Shown in pieces: positions 44,089 through 54,000 of a stretch of 64,000 nt of DNA. The stretch covers positions 1,240,001 to 1,304,000 of the forward strand of contig NZ_JAJONE010000001.1 of NCBI RefSeq assembly GCF_024700075.1, read 5' to 3'. Position 1 is the first letter of the stretch. Each line of letters starts with the position of its first letter. The notes beneath the pieces are model-generated. The model saw only the letters and a program-made list of their open reading frames with translations. It made no database searches and had not been told where the DNA came from. The translations under genes were made by a program, and so were the position numbers. The stretch comes from Hymenobacter sp. J193. GTDB taxonomy: Bacteria > Bacteroidota > Bacteroidia > Cytophagales > Hymenobacteraceae.

Positions 44089-44457
44089 TGGAGCTGCAGG
44101 GATTCGAACCCTGGTCCAGACAAGGAAGGCGTCGAGCTTTCTACGTGTGTAGCTATGCTTGATTTGTTCGAAGCAGCCGAGGCGCACATCAGGCCTATAG
44201 GCTACCCTTATCTGCTTGAGTTTCGCCTGGGCGTCGCAGCGCCGCCCAGACTATCCTTATGCTTACGACACCCCGAACTCGTCCGTGAAAAGGAAGACGG
44301 ACGCGGGATGATGGCTAGTGCTTAGTACCTAGACTAGGCAGCCATGGCGTACGAATAGTCGCCATTTATTGGTTGGAGGATTTTTTGGCGGGAGATTCAT
44401 CCAACTCCCGACACGCTTACTCGCGACTTGCACGAGCTGTCAATTCCAGTCAGCCCC
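44089..44457 (-). ncRNA. ssrA: Transfer-messenger RNA (tmRNA)
   Basis: 369 bases on the minus strand. The 5' end GGGGCTGACTGG (from 44457) pairs with CAGCTCC at the 3' end to form the acceptor stem, and the T arm contains GGTTCGAATCC. The tag frame reads G-D-Y-S-Y-A-M-A-A followed by TAG (GGC codon start near 44358); YAMAA is the protease-recognition end. The 3' terminal CCA is not encoded (the DNA reads ACCC after the stem). It rescues stalled ribosomes with SmpB and tags the truncated product. A small hairpin-bearing leader of about 40 bases and a near-match promoter box (TACCTTCG) precede the gene. Confidence 0.95.
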
Positions 44458-44617
44458 AGATTAGAAAGAACGAAACCCACCCGAAAGGTGGGGTGCGAAG
44501 GTACGCACATCAGGGAATAAACGTTGTGGATGCGCCGAAATGTTCCGGCGCAGCGGGTAATTTGCGGGCCTGCCCTGGTCGTTTTTCACCTGATTAAACG
44601 TCTACCCGAAAAGTATA

Positions 44618-44718
44618 GAACGTCATGCTGAGCGAAGTCGAAGCATCTCTACCACTTCATTGCAGTGGTAATCCAACGAAGCGGTAGAGATGCTTCGACT
44701 TCGCTCAGCATGACGTTC
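44618..44718. repeat. Palindromic element, core type B (copy 2)
   Basis: GAACGTCATGCTGAGCGAAG (from 44618) pairs with CTTCGCTCAGCATGACGTTC (ending 44718), with inner pairing GAAGCATCTCTACC against GGTAGAGATGCTTC. It lies between the tmRNA gene and the 3' end of the prolyl oligopeptidase gene. The rest of the gap (44458-44617) holds a small CCCACCCGAAAGGTGGG hairpin and no gene. Confidence 0.88.
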
Positions 44719-44754
44719 TGATCTACCTCTTACTTGTTAACTGGTATTTAGCTC

Positions 44755-46929
44755 TTACTTCACAGCCGTGGGCTGGAAGCCGGGCGCGCCGGTTTGCCAC
44801 AGGCCGAAGCTCATCAGGTCGGCAATGCTTTCAAACTGCTTGAGGCGGGAGTCGCCCATGCCATGGCCGGCTTCGTAGTCGGTGAAGAACAGCACGGGCT
44901 TGCCGCCGGCGTTGCTGGCCTGCAGGCGGGCGGCAAACTTGGCCGGCTGCCAAGCAATAACGCGCGGGTCGTTGAAGCCGGCCGTGACGAGCGTGGCCGG
45001 GTACCGGGTCCCAGGCTTGAGGTGATGGTAAGCGTCCATTTCCAGCAGCGCCTTGGCTTCGTCTTCCTTGGTCATGGTGCCGAACTCGGGCGTGTTTACG
45101 GGGCCGTTGGGCGAGTTTTCCATGCGCACGGCGTTCAGGCAGCCCACTTCCGGAATGGCGGCGGCAAACAGGTCGGGGCGCTCCGTCATGGCCCGGCCGA
45201 TGAGGATGCCCCCGGCACTGCCCCCGTTGATGGCTATTTTGCCGGGCGCGGTGTAGTTGTTTTTGGTGAGGTACTCGGCGCTGGCAATCAGGTCTTTCCA
45301 GGTATTAGGCTTGGTCGTTTTCTGGCCGGCTTTGTGCCAGGCCTCACCCAGCTCCCCGCCGCCGCGCACGTGCGGCACGGCCAGAATGCCGCCCTGCTGC
45401 GCCCAGAGCAGGAAAGGCGGCATAAATGTGGGCTCCATCGAAACAGAGTAAGCGCCGTAGCCGACCATGAGCGTGGGCGCCGACCCGTCGCGCTTCAACC
45501 CTTTCTTGTAGACGATGGACAAGGGCACCTGTACGCCATCGTGTGAGGGCACCATGATTTCCTCTACCACCAGATCGTTAAACTCGGGGTACTGCGCCTC
45601 CGACGAAAGCGGCTCCAGCACAAAGCGGCGGCCGGCCACGTCGTAGCGGTACCGCTTGCGGTCGGCCGTCCAGCCACCCATGGTCACCCACAGCTCCGAG
45701 GACTGCAGGGTTTTGCCGGCCAGTTCCAAGCGGCCCGCCGACTGCGGCAGCTTCAGCTCCTGCACGGTTTTGCTGCCCTTGGGCACGAAGTACAGTTTAG
45801 CCTCTACCCCGTTGCGGCTGCGCACGAAATACAGGCCGTCTTTGGTGGTTTTCAGCTGCTCATCCACGATGGCCTCGTCGGCGGCTTCTGGCACCAGCAC
45901 TTCGGCCGTGGCCATGCTGGGCTTGGCGGCCGGCATGCGCATAATCTTCTGGCGCGGCGTGTTCTTGGACGTTACGAAGTAGATGTACCGCTCGTCGGAG
46001 ACGAAGTTGGTGACTTCCTCGGTGGGCTTAAACAGGGGCTGCCAGGGCACATTGGGCTTAGCGAGGGCCGCGGCGGGTGCGTAGTAGGCCTTGAGGTAGC
46101 GGTCCACGGAATACAGAAAACCGTAGGCCAGCTTGGTGTCCCGGTCGATGCCGGCGTATGGGTAGTCGCTGGGCTTGATGTCGAGCTTGGGGTAGAGCTT
46201 AGCGGCGAGAAGTGGCTGGTCCTGACTTTGGGGCGTGCCCACCCGGTGCAGGAGGCTCCGTGTGTTCTGGCGGGCGGCCATGTCCTTCAGGTCGGCGTTG
46301 TTGAAGGGCGTGTAGGTAAAGCTCTGGTTGTCGGGCAGCCAGGTGCCGCCGCCGCGGTTAAGCTGGAGCTGCTCGGGGTAGAGCTTCTTGGTTTTCACGT
46401 CCATGATGAGCGTGCGGCCCAGCTCGGTGCCTTTCTCGCTGAGGCCGAACGACACCTTGGAGCCGTCGTCGCTGGGCGAAAAGCCGTTGATGTTGAAGAC
46501 CTTGCCCTTTTCAAAATTCTCGGGGTCGAAGAGCAGCACCTCCTGGCCCTGGTACCCGTCGCGGCAGTAGAGCTTGGGCTGCTGGTCCTGGGGGCGCGAC
46601 TTAAAGTAAAAGTACCGGTCGTTATCAGTCACCCGGATGTCGCTGACGCGGGCGGCCTTGCGCTGGTCGATGGCCACCATTTGGTCGAGCAGCTGCTGGC
46701 GGCCCGGAATGGCGTTGAGGGTGCGGCGGGCGTACTCGCTCTGAGCCTTCATCCAGGAAGCCACGGCCGGGTCCTGCAGGTTCTCAAGGTTGCGGTACGG
46801 GTCTTCCACCTTCACCCCAAAGTAGGTATCGGTGGCAGGCTTGGCCGGAGCCGCGGGCAGGACCGACTGGGCCAGGGCCGCCGGAGCAGCTGCCAGCAGA
46901 AGAGCGAGAACTGGAAACGTTGTTTTCAT
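44755..46929 (-). CDS. Prolyl oligopeptidase (S9A)
   Basis: 724 residues with a Sec signal peptide (VLALLLAAAPAALAQ). The N-terminal propeller is followed by an alpha/beta hydrolase domain with the nucleophile motif INGGSAGGILIG, an Asp in GFNDPRVIAWQPAK and the catalytic His in YEAGHGMGDS. The propeller part contains EDPYRNLENLQDPAVASWMK, typical of S9A enzymes. Secreted to the periplasm or surface, it should cleave short proline-containing peptides. Confidence 0.94.
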   Translation of the reverse strand: MKTTFPVLALLLAAAPAALAQSVLPAAPAKPATDTYFGVKVEDPYRNLENLQDPAVASWMKAQSEYARRTLNAIPGRQQLLDQMVAIDQRKAARVSDIRVTDNDRYFYFKSRPQDQQPKLYCRDGYQGQEVLLFDPENFEKGKVFNINGFSPSDDGSKVSFGLSEKGTELGRTLIMDVKTKKLYPEQLQLNRGGGTWLPDNQSFTYTPFNNADLKDMAARQNTRSLLHRVGTPQSQDQPLLAAKLYPKLDIKPSDYPYAGIDRDTKLAYGFLYSVDRYLKAYYAPAAALAKPNVPWQPLFKPTEEVTNFVSDERYIYFVTSKNTPRQKIMRMPAAKPSMATAEVLVPEAADEAIVDEQLKTTKDGLYFVRSRNGVEAKLYFVPKGSKTVQELKLPQSAGRLELAGKTLQSSELWVTMGGWTADRKRYRYDVAGRRFVLEPLSSEAQYPEFNDLVVEEIMVPSHDGVQVPLSIVYKKGLKRDGSAPTLMVGYGAYSVSMEPTFMPPFLLWAQQGGILAVPHVRGGGELGEAWHKAGQKTTKPNTWKDLIASAEYLTKNNYTAPGKIAINGGSAGGILIGRAMTERPDLFAAAIPEVGCLNAVRMENSPNGPVNTPEFGTMTKEDEAKALLEMDAYHHLKPGTRYPATLVTAGFNDPRVIAWQPAKFAARLQASNAGGKPVLFFTDYEAGHGMGDSRLKQFESIADLMSFGLWQTGAPGFQPTAVK

Positions 46930-47123
46930 GCGCAGAAAGGAAAGAAAGTAAAATACTGCTACCGCTTGGCCGGCGCGTCGGCTACCATGTCAACCGCCGC
47001 CACTAGCCAGGTTAATTTACTATTTATCAACCACCTAAAGGAACGCCATTCCTTTTACCCGGACTTTCACGCAGGTCGCAAACTGTTGCGTCCAGGTCTC
47101 ATTGCGCCAGATTTCCGGAGTAA

Positions 47124-48185
47124 CTAGAGCTTCACCAGCTCCACCCGGCGGTTTTTGGCTTTGCCTTCCTCCGTGCTGTTGTCGGCCAGGGGCTTGGTTT
47201 GGCCCAGGCCTTTGGGCCGGAGGCGGCTGGCCTCGATGCCCTGGGCGGTGAGGGCCGCTACCACCGTGCCTGCCCGCTGCTGCGAGAGCTGCTGGTTGCG
47301 GGCGAAGGCACCGGTGTTGTCGGTGTGGCCTTCCACCGTCAGGCGCAGGGTGGGGTCCTGCTGCAGCAGCTTCACAATTTCCCCGATGCCCTGGGCCGCG
47401 TCGGAGCGCAGGGTGGCCTGGTCGGTGTCGAAGTTGAGGTACACGGCCACATGGCCGTTGGCATCCAGCGCCTTTTTCAGCTCCTCGGCAGGCAGCATTT
47501 TGGCCGCCATGGGCAGGGCTTTGCGTTCCACCACCGTCAGCCAGTAGTTTTCCTGGTCGTCCCAGGCTTTGTACACCTCCGTCCAGATTTCGCGGTCGGG
47601 CAGGCGCACCATGTACACGCCCATGTCCTCGTGCTCGGGCATGTAACGGGCCCGGTGGCGGCCGTCTTCGTACTTGAGCTTAAGCTCGTTCAGCTTTTTG
47701 CCGCTGCCCTCAAACACCGTGACCCCGCCCATGTCCTTCACCAGCTTCTCGTAGGTTTTCTGGGCCTGAAAGAAAGACGCACCCTTGCCCAGGGCCTTCA
47801 CCGTGTACAGGCGGCCCTCCACCGGAATCATGCGGGTGCCATCGAAGAACTCGTACTTATCAAAGGCCACATCCTTTAAGTACTCCTTGGCCGTGCTGCC
47901 CGACATGTTTTCGCGGGTGCCTTTCTGGTAGCCGTCAATCAAGCTGACGTAGGGAAATGCCCCGAGCTTGGGGTTAGCAACGGGCACCTGACTTACATCG
48001 AAGCCAACGGCCGCCAGTGGCGCGGCCGGCGCCGGGGCAGCGGCTGTAGGGGTCGAGGCTGGAGTTGCCGATTTAGCGGTAACGGGCACCACAGTGGCGG
48101 TTTGTTCGGGCGTTTTGGGCTCGGAGGAGCAAGCCAGCAGAATGGCCGGCAAACTAAGCCAGCTGATAGCAACGAGACGCTTCAT
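47124..48185 (-). CDS. OmpA-family outer-membrane lipoprotein
   Basis: 353 residues. The signal ends in the lipobox L-L-A-C (ISWLSLPAILLACSSEPKTP). An Ala/Pro/Thr-rich linker is followed by a middle domain (GTRMIPVEGRLYTVKALGKG, YEKLVKDMGGVTVFEGSGKK) and the OmpA peptidoglycan-binding domain with LRLTVEGHTDNTGAFARNQQ, LSQQRAGTVVAAL and RLRPKGLGQTKPLADNSTEE. The middle segment resembles the DUF4892/OmpA association seen in other Gram-negatives, though this is tentative. It is the last gene of the 47-60 kb run and could anchor a complex to peptidoglycan. Confidence 0.88.
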   Translation of the reverse strand: MKRLVAISWLSLPAILLACSSEPKTPEQTATVVPVTAKSATPASTPTAAAPAPAAPLAAVGFDVSQVPVANPKLGAFPYVSLIDGYQKGTRENMSGSTAKEYLKDVAFDKYEFFDGTRMIPVEGRLYTVKALGKGASFFQAQKTYEKLVKDMGGVTVFEGSGKKLNELKLKYEDGRHRARYMPEHEDMGVYMVRLPDREIWTEVYKAWDDQENYWLTVVERKALPMAAKMLPAEELKKALDANGHVAVYLNFDTDQATLRSDAAQGIGEIVKLLQQDPTLRLTVEGHTDNTGAFARNQQLSQQRAGTVVAALTAQGIEASRLRPKGLGQTKPLADNSTEEGKAKNRRVELVKL

Positions 48186-48274
48186 GAGAACAGGAAATAA
48201 CGATTAGAGAAAACCAGGCTGCGCGGGGCACCCGGAAGCGGCCGGGCCAACCCGCGCAGTTTTCAGGAGGCTGT

Positions 48275-48811
48275 CTAGCGGGGAATCAGGTTGGTTTTCC
48301 ACTGCACGCTCGTCAGCTGGGCGGCCGGAATGTTGGGGGTGCCGCCCGCAAACGTGAAGCTCCCGGCCGAGAGCAGCAGCAAGGTGAGCTGGGAGGAGTT
48401 GTTCTGGTTGTTGAGCGCGGCCTGAATCTGAGCCTGGTCGTAGTTGAAGCCAAACGACAGGCGGTTGTCCGTCAGCTCAAACAGCTCGAACGTGGTGGTT
48501 TTACCCTGGGAGGTAATAGCCAGCTGGGTTTCCTCCTTGGCAAAGGCCCAGGTGCCCGTGCTGGTGGCACCGCCGCTGTTCAGGCCCATTGTCACCTTGC
48601 CATCGGCCCCAAACTGGTAGTAGCTGACCGAAGAAGCCGAGGGCTTGTAGGTGCCTTCGCTGGTGTTCAGGCGGAGCGTCTGGGTGTCGTCTTTCCAGGC
48701 TTTGGCCGTCAGCAGCGCGGTTTTGGAAGGCTCGTTGTCTTTGTCCTTTTTGCAGGCGGCCACAGTCAGCAGCAAGGCAAATAGCACGAGGTAATGGCGG
48801 AAGGTTTTCAT
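48275..48811 (-). CDS. Small lipoprotein, lipocalin-like
   Basis: 178 residues with a lipoprotein signal (VLFALLLTVAAC, then KKDKDNEP). The mature domain starts LLTAKAWKDDTQTLRLNTSE and has an alternating strand pattern (SYYQFGADGKVTMGLNSGGA, TGTWAFAKEETQLAITSQGK), resembling the lipocalin-like domains (DUF4923/5004 type) of Bacteroidota. Function unknown. Forty-three bases downstream of the FN3 gene and 89 upstream of the OmpA gene, same strand. Confidence 0.78.
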   Translation of the reverse strand: MKTFRHYLVLFALLLTVAACKKDKDNEPSKTALLTAKAWKDDTQTLRLNTSEGTYKPSASSVSYYQFGADGKVTMGLNSGGATSTGTWAFAKEETQLAITSQGKTTTFELFELTDNRLSFGFNYDQAQIQAALNNQNNSSQLTLLLLSAGSFTFAGGTPNIPAAQLTSVQWKTNLIPR

Positions 48812-48854
48812 AAGCGAAGAGAGAAATAAGTGAGGGAAAAGTTGAGTAGAAAGC

Positions 48855-50912
48855 CTAGCGCCGTGCGCTGATTTCGGGCGTTCTGGCCGATTCGGCCGTG
48901 GGCGTGAGGGCGCTGAGGGAGTAGATGTAGAGCGTGCCGGGTTTGGCGGTCTGGTCGAGGTAGCGGGTTTGGGTGGCCGTGAGCGTGGCCAAGCGCTGGG
49001 CCGTGAGCTGGTCGCGCTGGCGGCGGTAGAGGGCGTAGCCTTTAGCCGGCGCCACGGCCGGGCGGCTCCAGCTTACCTCCAGCCCCGTAGCTACCGGGCG
49101 GGCCACCAGCTGGGCGGGCGGCACCAGCGGGGCACCCGTCACGCGCACCACCATCACCGGCGACAAGGGGCTTTCGGTGCCCTGGGCATCCACGGCGGCC
49201 ACGGCGTACTGGTAGGTCTGGCCAGCCTTGGCTGCCGCATCGGTATAAGCCGGCGAAACCAAGGCAGCTGCCAGTCGCGTGAAATCTGCCGCTCGCGCCG
49301 GGCCGGTGGCCGCCGTGGCAGAAGCCGCGCGGCGGTACAATCGGTAGGCTACCACGGCCGGGTCGCGGCGGGCATCGTCCCAGGTAAGCTGCACAGCCGG
49401 GCCGGCGGCGTAGGCGCTGATTCCCAGCGGCGCGGCCACCGGCATGGCGCGGTTGGGCCTAGCCGATGCCAAAGCCGAGAACGGACTCAGCTGCATGTTC
49501 TGGTTGGCGTCGCGCACGGCGTACACGTACTCGCGGCGGCCGTTGCGGGCGGTGGTATCCAGAAACGTCAGCACGTTGCCCCGCAGCGGCGGCGACACCA
49601 CCACCAGGGAGTCCTGGGTCGAGGTGCCCCGGTACACATAGTAGGCATCGTGGGTGAGGTCGGGGGCGGCAGGCAGCCAGCGCAGGCGTACCCCCTCCCT
49701 TTCCGGCTCGGCCGTGAGGGCCACGGGGGCGAGCAGCGCCGCCATAGCGCCAGGCTGGTGGCTGGCAAAGGCCGTGGCCGAGGCCGCGCCCGGCGTGGGA
49801 ATACCTTTTGGCAGCAAAGCCCGCAGGCGGTAGTGGTAGCCTATGTTGGGCAGCAGGCGCGTGTCGAGGTAGCTGGTGGCCGTGGCCGGCAGGGTGTCGA
49901 GGCGCACGTAGTTGCCGCGGGCGTCGCGGGAGCGTTGAATTTCGATGCCCGCCAGATACGCCTTGCGCGGCAGGGCCGGCCAGCGCAGCACAATGCCGGC
50001 CGTGGTATCGTGGGCGGTGGCGCGCTGCACCAACGGCATGCGCCCCGCCGTCACCGACAGCACGTAGGCCGTATCAGAGGCCGGGCCGGGGTTGCCCACA
50101 AAGTCCAGGGGCTCGAGGTAGTAGCGGTACATGGCCTCGGGCTCTACCCGCTGCTCCAGCACGAAAAACGCGGAGTCGCGCACCTGGCGCACCAGCAGGC
50201 GCCCGGGCAATAGGGCGAAGCCCCGCTCCCCCGGCCCCTGGCGGTACACGCGCCCGAACACCGTGCTGGCCCCGGGCTGCACGCGGGCGGCCCAGCTCAC
50301 CACCACCGAGGAGTCGCGGCCGAGGCTGCGGCGGGCGCGGGGGCGCGGCAGGTTGCTGCGGCGGCCGATTTCCACCGTTTTCTCCATGGGCTTGATGGCG
50401 GCTGCCCCGGTTGCTTTTTCCGGTTTGAAATTGGCGGCCGGGGCCAAGCGGTACACGTAGCGGGTGCCGGGCGCGGCCTGGGCCGCCGAGGCATCGAGCA
50501 TAACGGTGCCTAGCGCCCGGCGCAAGGACATACTCAGGCCATGCACCCCGTAGCTGTCAAGGTTGGGATGCGTCTGCACGAAGGTCCACACGGCTTCGTC
50601 GGAGGGCAGGCGGAGGGCGGCGCGCAGCCCGTCAATAACAGGTTGACCAGCCAGCAGCCGCAGCTCCGCCAGGGAGGTAGCCGCCTGCAGCACGGCCACT
50701 TCCCGGAAGTCGGTGGAGCCGGCCGCGGCGCGCAGCAGGCGGGCTCCCAGCAGAGTGCCGGGGCCCGGCTCGGGGCGGTTTTTGGCCAGCACCACCCACA
50801 CGCCTTCCGGCGAGGGATAAGCCGGCAGCTCGGCATTTTTGGGCGCCGGCGTTTGGGCACTGACCACCGCCGCCAGCAGCGTCAGCAGAAGAAGTATGGT
50901 AAAGCGTTTCAT
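48855..50912 (-). CDS. Secreted multi-FN3 protein of the 47-60 kb envelope cluster
   Basis: 685 residues with a signal peptide (MKRFTILLLLTLLAAVVSAQ). Residues about 200-685 hold at least four fibronectin type III-like domains; recognisable strands are SVVVSWAARVQPGASTVFGR, IVLRWPALPRKAYLAGIEIQ, VRLRWLPAAPDLTHDAYYVY, VQLTWDDARRDPAVVAYRLY and LEVSWSRPAVAPAKGYALYR, each ending with TYQYAVAAVD-like motifs. The N-terminal 190 residues are a separate domain I do not recognise. No T9SS sorting domain is seen at the C-terminus. It follows the 2014-residue gene by 90 bases and has the same start context (CTGCTATGAAA) as the other cluster genes. Confidence 0.85.
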   Translation of the reverse strand: MKRFTILLLLTLLAAVVSAQTPAPKNAELPAYPSPEGVWVVLAKNRPEPGPGTLLGARLLRAAAGSTDFREVAVLQAATSLAELRLLAGQPVIDGLRAALRLPSDEAVWTFVQTHPNLDSYGVHGLSMSLRRALGTVMLDASAAQAAPGTRYVYRLAPAANFKPEKATGAAAIKPMEKTVEIGRRSNLPRPRARRSLGRDSSVVVSWAARVQPGASTVFGRVYRQGPGERGFALLPGRLLVRQVRDSAFFVLEQRVEPEAMYRYYLEPLDFVGNPGPASDTAYVLSVTAGRMPLVQRATAHDTTAGIVLRWPALPRKAYLAGIEIQRSRDARGNYVRLDTLPATATSYLDTRLLPNIGYHYRLRALLPKGIPTPGAASATAFASHQPGAMAALLAPVALTAEPEREGVRLRWLPAAPDLTHDAYYVYRGTSTQDSLVVVSPPLRGNVLTFLDTTARNGRREYVYAVRDANQNMQLSPFSALASARPNRAMPVAAPLGISAYAAGPAVQLTWDDARRDPAVVAYRLYRRAASATAATGPARAADFTRLAAALVSPAYTDAAAKAGQTYQYAVAAVDAQGTESPLSPVMVVRVTGAPLVPPAQLVARPVATGLEVSWSRPAVAPAKGYALYRRQRDQLTAQRLATLTATQTRYLDQTAKPGTLYIYSLSALTPTAESARTPEISARR

Positions 50913-50924
50913 AGCAGGAAAGTC

Positions 50925-51000
50925 AGTTTTCAGTATCCAGTTGCCTGTTTTCAGTTATCGGTTGTCAGCGGGATAATTCGCTGGGTTCTGGCACCTGGCA
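50925..51000. repeat. Word-repeat stretch between two cluster genes
   Basis: Copies of CAGTTxTCAGT- and CAGTTGCC-like words (GTCAGTTTTCAGTATCCAGT, then CAGTTATCGGTTGTCAG) with weak inverse copies (GGCACCTGGCAAC) near 50991-51002. The TGA stop of the giant gene (51003-51005) abuts the right end. It has no palindromic core. Confidence 0.55.
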
Positions 51001-51002
51001 AC

Positions 51003-54000
51003 TCAAAAATCTAGGCTGGCATCTAACCCGTCGTTGGCATTGTAGGTCACGTGCAGGCTAGGATGCACACACACCTTGGCCCCGGTGGGGATGACGCACA
51101 CCTCGCAGGACTTCCACCCGAAGGTGGCGTAGTAGCATGGGTCGGCGCAGCCGGCTTCCCAGCAGATTTTGGTTTCGCAGGCATCGGTACAGTCTCCGAA
51201 AGAGGCAATGAGGTGAGCCCCGGCCTTGCCATCGAAGTTCCAGCCCTGGGGCTTGTTGTACCCCCCGCTCACGGCGTACTCCGCCCCGATATCGACACTG
51301 CCCAACGTGAAGCCCGCCACGCTGAGCTCGGCGCCACCGCCCCAGGCCGAGGCAACGCGCAGACCGTAGGCGTTGTCCTTGAAATTGGCGTTGAGGCGCA
51401 TTTCCCCGTCGTTGTAAAGCCAGGCTTTGCCCGTTACTTCCAGAAACGACACCGACCAAGCGTTGTCCTTGCTCCGGCCGAAGTGCGAAGTCCCCAGCAG
51501 ATGGCCCCCATTCACGGTGGTGCCACCCGAGAGGTAGTTCTTGTCGATGAAGCTGGTAAACTCGCTCAGCTCGGGGTGAGCCGCCGTGTTCAGGTTCTGA
51601 CCCGCCAGCACGTTGGCGTTGGCGTCGAGCAGCCCAGCCAGGCTAGCTTGCGCGTACAGCCCTATCGCCCAGTACGTGTCGTTGGGCTTGCCGCTGACGA
51701 TAATTTTGCCGCTGGCCGTGGCGGTGCTCACCAGCGGTATGGGGTTGTAGTCGATGTTGAGCTGCACCGAGGCCACCGAGTTCGGGAAGTCGATAACCAG
51801 CCCGGCATCGGCTACGGCCTGGTCGAGCACCGTCAGGCTGGCTTTGCCGGTTACCACCGGGCCGGGCTCTACGGTCACCTCAATCGGGTTCAGTGCCAAG
51901 CCGGCCTCCACGCCCACAAAGCTCACTACCCCACCCACCGACACTTTTCTCAGGGCCCCACCACTGAAGCCGATGCCGCCTGAAATGCCTGTCAGGGCCA
52001 AGCCGGGGCCCACAGGAATAGGCGGCGTGCTGGTCTTGATTTTGGCGTCAAACTGCACGGCCCCGTTTACTTTACCGTAGCTGAAGTCCGTTTGCACGTC
52101 CAGCACGCTGATGACCTTCAGGCCCAACCCCCCGCTGAAGCCGTTGTCCTTGAAGCTGATGCCCCCGCCCAAGGTGCCTACCCCAATGGGTACGTGCAGG
52201 CCCGCCGTGAACAGCGGGGCCTGGCCCTGGCGGTATTGAATGTTGCTTACCTCGGCCTGGACCATGGGCAGCTGCAGGCGCAGGTCGCCCAGCACATCAA
52301 TACCCAGCGTGCCAATGGTGTTGAACTTGACGCCCGTGATGTTGAGCTGGGCCATGCTCAGGAAGTCCAGCTGGTAGTCGGCGGGCACCTGGGCCGAGAA
52401 CTTGCCATCGGAGCGCACCGTGAACGACTCGATGGTCACCGTCTTGTTAATCAGGCCCAGGGTGGTTTGGGCGCCCCCGCTAAAGAAGGAAGGGCCGTCG
52501 GGCAGCTTGCCAAACGCCAGCGGGCTCCCCTTCACGGGCTTGAACCGGGCCAGCCCGAACACATCCAGCCCCGCTTCGGGCAAGGCAAACTTGCCGCCGT
52601 AAAGCTGCTGGGGCCCGATGGCCAGATCGGCGAAGCTGATGTTCGTGACTTCCGAGCCGGGCACCGTCACTTTCACGTTGCCGTTCAGGCTGAACCCCTG
52701 CTCGGTGAGGCCCCCGCCCGTGAGCGTGAAGCCAAACCCACCGATGGACACAACCACCGGCGGCGAAAAGCCCAGCTTAGTCGTTTTGATGCTTCCATCC
52801 GTCCCAATCCACAGCTGCGGCACCTGAATGGCGGCCGAGCCCAGGCCCGGCACACTTTTCAGATCCACGCTGCCGGCCAAGCGCAGGCCATCGGCGGCCA
52901 CGCTGCTTTGCGTCAGGTCCACAGTAGCCGTGAAGCCGTACAAATCCAGTCCTACTGATTTGGCCGGAGCCCGCAGCTTCAGGCCGCTGGCGTAAGGCAC
53001 TTTGCCATCGGAGGTGAGCACCGCAAGGGCCGGCACCGGACCCGTACCCGCCGCTTCGCTCAGGTAGAGCTTCACCCCATTTTTCCAGGCCCAGCCCAGG
53101 CCGGAGCCCAGGGCGCCAAAGTTGGGCACTACTGCGCCCACCAGCTGTCCTTTGGCCGGGTTGCCGGGTTGCATCTGCACTTTCAGGCCGGTGGGCTCAG
53201 CCACCAGCACGGGCAGGTACTTAAAGGCCGTGAGGGCCAGCTCGGTGGCGTCCGTCAGCACAAAGTCTTTGCCTTTGGGGCGCGGCAAACCGGTTTTGCC
53301 CACATGCACGGGGACGTTGGCAAATTCTAGGCGCGTGCCCGTGGTCACGCCAAAGGCAGCGTTGCCGGGCAGGTTCACGAAGGCCCCGGTCAGCAAGGTG
53401 TCGGCGCCCAGCGTGAGAGTTTTCACTTCGATGGGGAAGCCCAGCAGCTTGTCGATGGCGAAGCCCGCGCTGGTGAGCGTGAAGTCCACCGTAGCCGTGG
53501 TGCCGGGCGCAAACTTCCTGGTCTGGCTCTGGCCCACCAACCCCGACTTGGTGGCATCAAGCGTCCAGCTGCCTTTGGGCACGCCCACCAGCTCGTACTG
53601 GCCGGTAGCTGAGGTTTGGGTAGTCAGCTCGGGGCGGCCCTGCACCCGCACGGTGGCCCCGGCTACGGCCAGGGTGCCGGCGCGCACAGTGCCCTGCACG
53701 CGGGTGCCGGGCGCTAGTCTCACGGTAAGCAGCGTGGTAGTGCCATCTACGGCCACCGCCACGTCCTGCAGGGCAGGCACGTAGGCCACCGCGCCTTTGG
53801 CCGGGCCGCTCACGCGCAAGCTCACCGAGCCGCCGGGGGCTTTGCCAAAATACGTCTGCCCATCGGCGCCCGTGGTTTGCTCCAAGGAAGGCTCGGTACC
53901 GGCAAAGGCGACCAAAGTGCCCGGCAAAGGCTGGCCGCTGGCCGAGTCGAGCACCGTTACGCGCAGGCGGCCCACCAGCTTGGTTAGCGTGAACTGGCCC

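Noticed and set aside
44089..44115. A tRNA-like T arm
   Set aside because: It belongs to the tRNA-like 3' end of tmRNA; no separate anticodon arm is present.
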